A stretch of 5,367 nt of DNA from JBHEMK01 sp046262635. GTDB taxonomy: Bacteria > Actinomycetota > Thermoleophilia > Gaiellales > Gaiellaceae. The stretch is from contig JBHEMK010000192.1 in the NCBI GenBank assembly GCA_046262635.1, forward strand, positions 1 through 5,367. Direction: 5' to 3'. The notes beneath the pieces were generated by a model, which saw nothing but the letters and a program-made list of their open reading frames with translations, made no database searches and was not told the origin of the DNA. The translations under genes and the position numbers were made by a program. Within the stretch, counting starts at the first letter, position 1. The number at the start of each line of letters is the position of its first letter. Shown here piece after piece: positions 1 to 3,949 of this stretch.

Positions 1-1
1 C

Positions 2-301
2 AGCGTGCAGCTCGCGTACAACGAGGAACACGGGATCACCGCGGCTTCGATCTCGAAGGGCGTATCCGATATCGCCGAATTCCTGTCGCTCGAGTCGCCG
101 ACCGTGCCGTCGCGCCGGCGGCGCGGCGCGTCGAAGGTCGAAGGGCTGGACCAGGCCGAGCTCGAGCAGCTCGTCGTCACGCTCGAGGAGGAGATGTTCG
201 CGGCCGCGGAGGAGCTTCGGTTCGAATACGCCGCAAAGCTCCGCGATGAGATCAAGGAGCTCCGCCGCGAACTTCAGGCCGTCCAGCAGACCGCCGCCTA
301 G
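2..301 (+). CDS. uvrB: UvrABC excinuclease subunit B, C-terminal fragment
   Basis: This is the 3' end of uvrB, open at the left edge of the window, with the stop TAG at 299-301. UvrB is the DNA-helicase-like damage-verification subunit that UvrA loads at lesions and that recruits UvrC for incision. The visible reading begins Ser-Val-Gln-Leu-Ala-Tyr, followed by the family hallmark YNEEHGIT, which precedes the C-terminal linker in UvrB proteins. A basic linker (SRRRRGASK, about 112-144) leads into the UVR motif, roughly from LDQAELEQL to the end (about 148-285). This is a coiled-coil hairpin (EEEMFAAAEELRFEYAAKLRDEI) that contacts the matching motif in UvrC. Only about the last 99 of the ~670 residues usual for the family are present, so the helicase motifs cannot be judged. 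The GTG at 5 is an internal valine codon, not a start. The identification is firm. Confidence 0.96.
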   Translation, partial: SVQLAYNEEHGITAASISKGVSDIAEFLSLESPTVPSRRRRGASKVEGLDQAELEQLVVTLEEEMFAAAEELRFEYAAKLRDEIKELRRELQAVQQTAA

Positions 302-306
302 CCCGT

Positions 307-346
307 TCAGCCTGCCCTGAGGGGGTCCACTCAGAGGTTAGGCTGA
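307..346. repeat. Nested dyad in the uvrB downstream gap; terminator or operator
   Basis: TCAGCCT (307-313) is perfectly complementary to AGGCTGA (340-346). An inner pair, CTGAG (317-321) with CTCAG (330-334), lies inside it, and CC/GG at 315-316/336-337 can continue the stem with small bulges. The result is a stem of about 14 bp around an 8-nt loop, starting 5 nt after the uvrB stop. No T-tract follows, so it is not a textbook intrinsic terminator, although actinobacterial terminators often lack one. The right arm also overlaps the probable -10 hexamer of the next gene (339-344), so an operator role is equally possible. Confidence 0.5.
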
Positions 347-351
347 GCTTG
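339..351 (+). promoter_or_regulatory. Probable -10 element for a leaderless transcript
   Basis: TAGGCT (339-344) fits the actinobacterial TANNNT -10 pattern. It occupies exactly -12 to -7 relative to the GTG at 351, so transcription would start at or next to the start codon. No Shine-Dalgarno sequence is visible in front of that GTG, which agrees with leaderless initiation. The -35 region is weak: CTGAGG at 317-322 matches TTGACA at three positions with a 16-bp spacer. The assignment comes from sequence pattern only. Confidence 0.45.
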
Positions 352-782
352 TGCTCGGTACGGTGATCGCCATCATGGTCTCCGCCTTCGTCACGGGAGG
401 CCTCGCCCGGCTCGCCGTGCCCGGCCCCGACCCGATGCCGGCATGGCTGACCGTCTCGATCGGACTCGTCGGCTCCGTCGTCGGCGGGGCGATCGCAGCG
501 GTGGCGAGTCACCGCGACCCGTTCGCGGTCTCACTCGGCTCGTTCTTCACGGCCGTGCTGCTCGTCGTCGCCTACCGCAGGTTCGTTCAAAAGCGCCCGA
601 TTCTCGGCCCTGAGGCGCTCCGCTTCCCCCGCCGTGGTGTCGGCGTGCGTGCCTATCGCGAGCGACTGCAACGCGCCGGTGTCGACCCGGACAAGCTGCT
701 CGACAACGCGCTCGACCGGCGGCAGCACGGCGGCAAGCACGAGGTCGACCACGAGCACGACGACAGCGAGGAGGATGAGTAG
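351..782 (+). CDS. GlsB/YeaQ/YmgE-like small membrane protein with acidic-histidine tail
   Basis: This 143-aa protein has three predicted membrane stretches (about residues 2-24, 33-52 and 59-76). It has the layout of the GlsB/YeaQ/YmgE (transglycosylase-associated, Transgly_assoc) family: GGLARLAVPGPDPM after helix 1, a glycine-rich second helix (GLVGSVVGGAIAA), and a third helix ending in AYRRFVQKR. Family members are small inner-membrane proteins linked to stress responses; their biochemical role is unclear. Unlike the usual ~80-90 aa members it carries an extra ~60-residue cytoplasmic tail. The tail contains RAYRERLQRAGVDPDKLLDNAL and ends in a His/Asp/Glu-rich stretch (HGGKHEVDHEHDDSEEDE) that could bind divalent metal, which is inference. 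GTG 351 is preferred because a TANNNT element sits at -12; ATG 375 is a less likely internal start that would cut helix 1. The gene overlaps its downstream paralogue by one base. Confidence 0.75.
   Translation: MLGTVIAIMVSAFVTGGLARLAVPGPDPMPAWLTVSIGLVGSVVGGAIAAVASHRDPFAVSLGSFFTAVLLVVAYRRFVQKRPILGPEALRFPRRGVGVRAYRERLQRAGVDPDKLLDNALDRRQHGGKHEVDHEHDDSEEDE
418..437 (+). repeat. 20-nt direct repeat, copy 1
   Basis: TGCCCGGCCCCGACCCGATG is identical to bases 849-868. It encodes the PGPDPM loop shared by the two tandem membrane-protein genes. It marks their common ancestry rather than an independent element. Confidence 0.8.
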
Positions 783-784
783 TG
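768..784 (+). promoter_or_regulatory. Shine-Dalgarno and stop/start overlap coupling two paralogues
   Basis: GAGGAGG (768-774) lies 7 nt before the GTG at 782, and the upstream stop TAG (780-782) shares its last base with that GTG (TAGTG). This supports GTG 782 as the true start and suggests translational coupling within one transcript. It contrasts with the apparently leaderless starts elsewhere in the window. Confidence 0.75.
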
Positions 785-1045
785 CTGCTCCTGTTGATCT
801 GGCTCGCGTTCTCGGGTCTCATCGTCGGCGCGCTGGCCCGCTTGGCGCTGCCCGGCCCCGACCCGATGGGGATCCTGGCGACGATCGGTCTCGGCCTGGC
901 GGGGTCGTTCGCCGGAGGCCTCATCGCCTATGCGATCTGGAACCGGCCCGCGGGTTTCATCGTCTCAGTGCTCGCTGCGACGGCAATCCTCTACGGCTAC
1001 CGGCGGATCGTCCAGAAGCGCGGTCTCAGCGGTCCGAAACGCTAG
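782..1045 (+). CDS. GlsB/YeaQ/YmgE-like small membrane protein, short paralogue
   Basis: This 87-aa, almost wholly hydrophobic protein has three predicted helices (about residues 2-25, 30-52 and 57-75). It aligns without gaps to the first ~58 residues of the preceding gene product: both have LARLA(V/L)PGPDPM at residues 18-29, GL-GS at 38-42, GG at 45-46, and then YRR(F/I)VQKR after the third helix. This is the normal size and layout of GlsB/YeaQ/YmgE stress-associated membrane proteins. It lacks the long His/acidic tail of its partner. Start GTG 782 has a good Shine-Dalgarno sequence and overlaps the preceding stop. The two proteins probably arose by tandem duplication and may pair in the membrane (inference). 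The 3' end overlaps the convergent phosphoesterase gene by 20 bp. Confidence 0.78.
   Translation: MLLLLIWLAFSGLIVGALARLALPGPDPMGILATIGLGLAGSFAGGLIAYAIWNRPAGFIVSVLAATAILYGYRRIVQKRGLSGPKR
849..868 (+). repeat. 20-nt direct repeat, copy 2
   Basis: This copy is identical to bases 418-437 and encodes the same PGPDPM loop in the second paralogue. The spacing between the copies is 431 bp, close to the length of the first gene, as expected from tandem duplication. Confidence 0.8.
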
Positions 1046-1871
1046 CTCGAGGACTACCTTCGACGGCCAGGGGGCCGAGGCCGCGGGGGAAGATTCGTCG
1101 CGCGGTCAGGCCCCAGTCCTCGCCGCGCCAGATATAGGTCGACACCTCCAGCGTTTTCCGGCCGGCCTCGTAGAGGTGGAGGCCGCGTGCCTCCCCGAGC
1201 CGGTTCGGGCGCGGTTGGCCGAGGCCCGGCGCGATCGAGACGACGACGCCTCGCACGTCGCCCGAGACGACCTCGAACTCGTGCCGCTCGCTGAGGGCAG
1301 CCTGATGAATGTGGCCGGCGAGAATCAGTTCGGCGCCGGCGTCGACGAGCGAGCGCAGCACGTGGTTTCGCCGCGCGACTGGCTTCTTCCGCGAGCGCCA
1401 GGGCGATCCGAGCATCTGGTGGTGAAGGATCGCGACGCGGAGCGCTCCGTCGGCGCCCTCCGCGAGCCGCGCCGAGGCCCGGGTGAGCTGCGGGTCGCGA
1501 ACGCCGCCGGACTGGTGCCGCCACGGCCGCACCGAATTGATTCCGACCGCTTGGACGCCCTCCCCGGCGTAGACCGGCTCGGTCGTCTCCCACAAACGCT
1601 CGAACTCGGCGAACGGCCGCCTGAAGCGCGCGGGGAAGGTGTAGGGGATATCGTGGTTCCCTGGGACCGCAAGCACCGGCAGTTCGAAGCTTCGGAGTAG
1701 CCGCGCTGCACGCTCGAGCTGCTCGCGGAGGCCCCGGTGCGAGAGGTCGCCGCTCGCGATGACAAGCCGCGGCTTCGTCCGCTCGACGAGCGCCGCCAGA
1801 GCCCCCTCGACCTCGGGATCCTCGCGTGTTCCCATGTGCAGGTCGGAGACATGGAGGATGCGGGTATTCAC
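1026..1871 (-). CDS. Calcineurin-like metallophosphoesterase (CpdA-like)
   Basis: This 281-aa protein has the complete metal-site motif set of calcineurin-like phosphoesterases (PF00149). The set is SDLHMG (D10, H12), ASGDLSHRG (D42), VPGNHDIP (N72, H73, D74), ILHHQM (H150/H151) and LAGHIHQ (H187, H189). Such enzymes bind two metal ions and hydrolyse phosphomono- or phosphodiesters. The arrangement and size resemble class III cyclic-nucleotide phosphodiesterases (CpdA/Rv0805-like), but the substrate cannot be read from the sequence; nucleotides, phospholipid headgroups and other phosphoesters all remain possible. No signal peptide or membrane helix is visible, so it is probably cytoplasmic. 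The start is GTG at 1871-1869, directly before NTRILHVSDLH; these motifs normally lie within the first 10-15 residues, so no longer start is needed. The stop TGA (1028-1026) lies inside the convergent membrane-protein gene. It is divergent from the 79-aa gene across 27 bp. Confidence 0.9.
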   Translation of the reverse strand: MNTRILHVSDLHMGTREDPEVEGALAALVERTKPRLVIASGDLSHRGLREQLERAARLLRSFELPVLAVPGNHDIPYTFPARFRRPFAEFERLWETTEPVYAGEGVQAVGINSVRPWRHQSGGVRDPQLTRASARLAEGADGALRVAILHHQMLGSPWRSRKKPVARRNHVLRSLVDAGAELILAGHIHQAALSERHEFEVVSGDVRGVVVSIAPGLGQPRPNRLGEARGLHLYEAGRKTLEVSTYIWRGEDWGLTARRIFPRGLGPLAVEGSPRASVSDR

Positions 1872-1882
1872 AGCCGACGGAA

Positions 1883-1892
1883 GCTATACATT
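1883..1892. promoter_or_regulatory. Overlapping divergent -10 elements
   Basis: The 27-bp gap between two divergent starts holds a near-symmetric TATA core at 1885-1888. On the plus strand it reads TATACA (1885-1890) or TACATT (1887-1892), the latter exactly at -12 to -7 of ATG 1899. On the minus strand it reads TATAGC (1888-1883), placing a start about 5 nt before the phosphoesterase GTG. No strong -35 box is seen at 16-18 bp on either side, and neither gene has a Shine-Dalgarno sequence. A shared bidirectional promoter giving leaderless or very short leaders is the simplest reading. Confidence 0.45.
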
Positions 1893-1898
1893 GACGTG

Positions 1899-2138
1899 AT
1901 GCCAGACGAGTCGACCGAGATTTTCGACGACCTCTACCTCGGGCTCCGCGCAGGTGGCGCGATTCGCAAGCAGCGCCGCGGAGAGCAGCTGACAACCGAA
2001 GAAGAGGAGGCGATCGGGCGCTGGCAGCGTCTGTCGCCGTGGCGGAAGGCGATTGCGATCGGCGGGTTTTCGCTCGGCACCTTCGGACTCGGCTTCACGC
2101 TCGGCGGGCTCGTCTTCGGTCGCTGGCGCAAGGCGTAG
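1899..2138 (+). CDS. Hypothetical 79-aa protein with one C-terminal membrane helix
   Basis: I do not recognise this family. The N-terminal half is soluble and charged (EIFDDLYLGLRAGGAIRKQRRGEQLTTEEEEAIGRWQRL, residues ~7-45). A single glycine-rich hydrophobic helix follows at about residues 50-74 (AIAIGGFSLGTFGLGFTLGGLVFG), then a basic end, RWRKA. The layout suggests a tail-anchored protein with its N-terminus in the cytoplasm. ATG 1899 is chosen because a TACATT -10 element lies at -12 and the phosphoesterase start lies just upstream; an adjacent GTG at 1896 is the alternative. The open frame extends further upstream only as antisense to the phosphoesterase. The gene is convergent with the AI-2E-type gene, with 11 bp between stops. 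Codon use and composition match its neighbours, so it is probably a real gene, but without function. Confidence 0.65.
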   Translation: MPDESTEIFDDLYLGLRAGGAIRKQRRGEQLTTEEEEAIGRWQRLSPWRKAIAIGGFSLGTFGLGFTLGGLVFGRWRKA

Positions 2139-2149
2139 CCGGCCCGCGC

Positions 2150-3211
2150 TCAGCCCTCCGACTCCTTCGCCGTGAACAGGACCGTCGGGACTTCCTCGCC
2201 GGCCGGGTCCTTGTCGCGGACGATGACGTCGACCAGCGTCGCGATCACCGCCACGAGTGGGATCGCCAGCGGGACGGAAACGCCACCGAACAGGAAGCCC
2301 ATCGCGAACACCGAGACCATCACGAGCAGCGGCGAGAGCCCGACTGCTCCCCCTAGCACGCGCGGCGCGATCAGGAAATCCTCGAGCTGCCGCACCACGA
2401 GGACCGCAATCCCGGCGAACAAAGCCACGTGCCACGAGGACGTGAAGCCGACTCCCACTGCGAGTACGCCCGCTGCCAGCGGCCCGATCACCGGGATGAT
2501 CTCGACGAGTCCGGCGAAGGAGCCGACCAGAATCCAGTAGGGCTCGCCGACTGCCCAGAAGACGAGGGAGAGGACAACGCCGACCAGCAGGACGAGCAGG
2601 CCCTGGCCGCGGACGTAGGCGCCGAGCTTCAAGTCGATCAGGATCCACGTGTCACGGACGATCTTCCGGTTCGGTCGCGGGATCGTGGAGGTCACGAGGT
2701 GCATCGCCGCCTCCCGCTCGAACACCCAGTAGGCGGCGGCGGCGAGCACGAAGAAGATCCCGACGAGCACCTCGAAAGCCTTGAGCGTGATCGTCAGGGC
2801 GGGATGGACGAGCTTGCCGGCAGCAGGCAGGTGTTTCAGCCGGCGCTGGAGGCCGACGAGAATCTGGTGCTTGATCCCGGTCGAGTGGCTCGCAGCGTGG
2901 CTCAGACCGGAACTCGTGGTCGGAATCCCTGAGAGTGCCGTGTTCACCTGGGTCACGGCGCGCGGCACCACGAACCAGAGGAAGAGTGCCACGAGGGCGG
3001 CCAAGCCGAGGTAATGGAGAAGGACGCCGATCGCTCGTGGGACGCCGCGGCCCTTCAGCCATTCGACGCCGGGGCGCATCGCCGCCGCGATCGTGAAGGC
3101 GACAAGGAGCAGCGCGAGCACGATCCGGAGCTGCCAGAGGGCGAGAGCGAGCACGACGATACCACCCACGACGAGAGTCGCGATCGCCGTTCGCCGGGCT
3201 GTTTGCGCCAT
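2150..3211 (-). CDS. AI-2E family (PF01594) multispanning membrane transporter
   Basis: This 353-aa integral membrane protein belongs to the AI-2E transporter / putative permease family (TqsA, YdiK and YhhT relatives). Visible hallmarks are a paired N-terminal hydrophobic block (about residues 9-45), helices near 58-83 and 145-163, KLGAYVRGQGLL (195-206), the signature EIIPVIGPLAAG (237-248), and QLEDFLIAPRVLGGAVGLSPL (275-295) before the last helix pair. A polar insert around residues 88-135 is typical of the family. The family name comes from autoinducer-2 export, but many members handle other substrates (for example Na+/H+ exchange has been reported), so AI-2 transport should not be assumed. 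ATG 3211 is chosen because MAQTARRTA leads directly into the first helix; GTG 3214 is adjacent. The frame stays open to 3298, but that extension runs through the divergent PH-domain gene and is unlikely. The short tail is charged (KESEG). Confidence 0.9.
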   Translation of the reverse strand: MAQTARRTAIATLVVGGIVVLALALWQLRIVLALLLVAFTIAAAMRPGVEWLKGRGVPRAIGVLLHYLGLAALVALFLWFVVPRAVTQVNTALSGIPTTSSGLSHAASHSTGIKHQILVGLQRRLKHLPAAGKLVHPALTITLKAFEVLVGIFFVLAAAAYWVFEREAAMHLVTSTIPRPNRKIVRDTWILIDLKLGAYVRGQGLLVLLVGVVLSLVFWAVGEPYWILVGSFAGLVEIIPVIGPLAAGVLAVGVGFTSSWHVALFAGIAVLVVRQLEDFLIAPRVLGGAVGLSPLLVMVSVFAMGFLFGGVSVPLAIPLVAVIATLVDVIVRDKDPAGEEVPTVLFTAKESEG

Positions 3212-3217
3212 CACAGG

Positions 3218-3246
3218 GTTATCTCGCCGCGTGACGAAGGGCGCAA
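3218..3246 (-). promoter_or_regulatory. Candidate leaderless promoter of the AI-2E-type gene
   Basis: On the minus strand, GATAAC (3223-3218) lies at -12 to -7 of ATG 3211, and TTGCGC (3246-3241) lies 17 bp upstream of it. The match to consensus is modest: four of six at -10, three of six at -35. The exact spacing on both sides and the lack of a Shine-Dalgarno sequence make it plausible. It sits inside the 39-bp gap shared with the divergent PH-domain gene. Confidence 0.35.
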
Positions 3247-3250
3247 ACCC

Positions 3251-3682
3251 GTGGTATCCGAACCTAGTGAGCGGATCGTGGTCGATGCGCGGCAGCACGG
3301 GATCGTGCTCGTCCGCTCGTTCCTGCGCTCCGGGGTGCTCGCAGCAGCAGGCGCCGTGGGACTGATCGGGGGCTGGCCCTTCTCGGCGGGCGGCGCGGCG
3401 CTCTTAATCGTGGCGGCGGTGGAGGCGATCGCGGCGGTCTGGCGCTGGCAGCTGACGCATGTCGTCCTGACGACGCGGAAGCTCTTCGTCTCCTACGGCG
3501 TTGTCCGGCGGCGGACGGCGGTCGTCGGGCTGGATCGAATCGGCGCACTCGAGGTCGACCAGTCGCCGCTCGGGCGCGTTCTTGGCTACGGGACGATCGT
3601 GGTCGGTGAACTGGAGATCACGTACGTTGCGAAGCCGCGCCAGGTATCGAGCCTGCTCGCTCGCGCGGCCGCGCGAGGTTGA
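3251..3682 (+). CDS. Bacterial PH-domain (bPH_2, YdbS-like) membrane protein
   Basis: This 143-aa protein has a short polar N-terminus (SEPSERIVVDARQHG), two membrane helices (about residues 24-41 and 46-65), and a bacterial pleckstrin-homology domain of the bPH_2 type (PF03703). The domain pattern is clear: LTTRKLFVSYGVVRRRTAVV (73-92), LDRIGALEVDQSPLGRVLGYGTIVV (94-118) and a final helix PRQVSSLLARAA (129-140). Proteins of this class are membrane-associated and poorly characterised; lipid or partner binding is assumed from the fold. Start GTG 3251 is chosen because it opens the usual SEPxERIV beginning and has a weak Shine-Dalgarno-like GAAGGG about 9 nt upstream. GTG 3278 is the alternative. 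The open frame continues upstream to 3014 only as antisense to the AI-2E-type gene. It is divergent from that gene and followed by a long gap before uvrA. Confidence 0.82.
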   Translation: MVSEPSERIVVDARQHGIVLVRSFLRSGVLAAAGAVGLIGGWPFSAGGAALLIVAAVEAIAAVWRWQLTHVVLTTRKLFVSYGVVRRRTAVVGLDRIGALEVDQSPLGRVLGYGTIVVGELEITYVAKPRQVSSLLARAAARG

Positions 3683-3909
3683 GGCGACGCAGCTGGCCGC
3701 CGCTCGTGCTGGCCGGCGCCCCACGGGGCCGGATCGAGCCTGCCGGCTCGGCGCGGGCAAGCCCCGAGGACCTGGGCCGTTCGTCGAGACGGGCTCACCT
3801 GCCGCCGCGCGCGCCGGCGCCTCAGTGCGGCCGCCCGGTCTCCGCGCGGGTTGTCGGCGGCGCGGCCGGACCGCGGGCGGCTCCGTCGCCAAGGGCCGGT
3901 CGGCGCGGC
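3683..3909. other. GC-rich noncoding gap upstream of uvrA
   Basis: I see no credible gene in this stretch. Open frames crossing it on both strands give only Arg/Ala/Pro/Gly-rich, low-complexity translations, as expected from random high-GC DNA. I looked for conserved cores of RNase P RNA, SRP RNA and tmRNA and did not find them. The left third holds a run of hairpins described separately; the remainder contains further G/C-rich complementary stretches without a clear design. Confidence 0.6.
3713..3765 (+). terminator. Run of three GC-rich hairpins after the PH-domain gene
   Basis: Three hairpins follow one another, starting 30 nt after the stop at 3682. The first pairs CCGG/CCC (3713-3716, 3719-3721) with GGG/CCGG (3726-3732) around CACG, with a 2-nt bulge. 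The second is a perfect 6-bp stem, CGAGCC (3735-3740) with GGCTCG (3745-3750), with loop TGCC. The third is a short GGG (3755-3757) with CCC (3762-3764) around CAAG. None has a T-tract, so this is a candidate actinobacterial-type terminator cluster rather than a canonical one. Confidence 0.35.
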
Positions 3910-3938
3910 TGGACGAACGCATGTTCGATGGATACAAT
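3910..3938 (+). promoter_or_regulatory. uvrA promoter (SigA-type)
   Basis: TGGACG (3910-3915, four of six to TTGACA) and TACAAT (3933-3938, five of six to TATAAT) are separated by exactly 17 bp. Transcription should start near 3945, giving a leader of about 5 nt before ATG 3950. This fits the absence of a Shine-Dalgarno sequence. It is the best-formed promoter in the window. Confidence 0.72.
3914..3927. promoter_or_regulatory. LexA SOS box in the uvrA promoter
   Basis: CGAACGCATGTTCG is a perfect palindrome matching the Gram-positive/actinobacterial LexA operator form CGAAC-N4-GTTCG. It overlaps the -35 box and fills most of the spacer between -35 and -10, so bound LexA would block RNA polymerase. 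Damage-induced LexA cleavage would then derepress uvrA. Location, symmetry and the nature of the downstream gene all agree. I saw no other GAAC-N4-GTTC site in the window. Confidence 0.85.
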
Positions 3939-3949
3939 GGCCTGCGTCA

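Noticed and set aside
930..1700. Plus-strand open frame of 256 codons antisense to the phosphoesterase
   Set aside because: It starts inside the second membrane gene and has no recognisable domain or initiation signal. It is explained by third-position GC bias of the gene on the other strand.
1054..1995. Long minus-strand open frame (313 codons) overlapping the phosphoesterase in another frame
   Set aside because: Its translation is Arg/Ala/Gly/Pro-rich and motif-free, while the overlapping frame carries the full phosphoesterase motif set. It is a high-GC shadow frame.
1884..2648. Minus-strand 254-codon open frame spanning the 79-aa gene and the 3' part of the AI-2E-type gene
   Set aside because: The translation is low-complexity and Arg-rich and crosses two better-supported genes in different frames.
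3014..3250. N-terminal extension of the PH-domain protein to 3014
   Set aside because: The upstream part is antisense to the AI-2E-type gene and translates to a charged low-complexity stretch. The family-like beginning SEPSERIV starts at 3251.
3212..3298. N-terminal extension of the AI-2E-type protein to an upstream start at 3298
   Set aside because: The extra 29 residues are polar, unlike the family start, and would overlap the divergent PH-domain gene. ATG 3211 leads directly into the first helix and has a plausible -10 element.
3683..3909. RNase P RNA, SRP RNA or tmRNA upstream of uvrA
   Set aside because: I looked for the conserved core sequences of these RNAs and did not find them. Hairpins alone in such GC-rich DNA are weak evidence.
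3404..3937. Minus-strand and plus-strand open frames across the 3683-3949 gap
   Set aside because: They are composed mostly of Arg, Ala, Pro and Gly, have no initiation signals and run into the PH-domain gene or uvrA in wrong frames.
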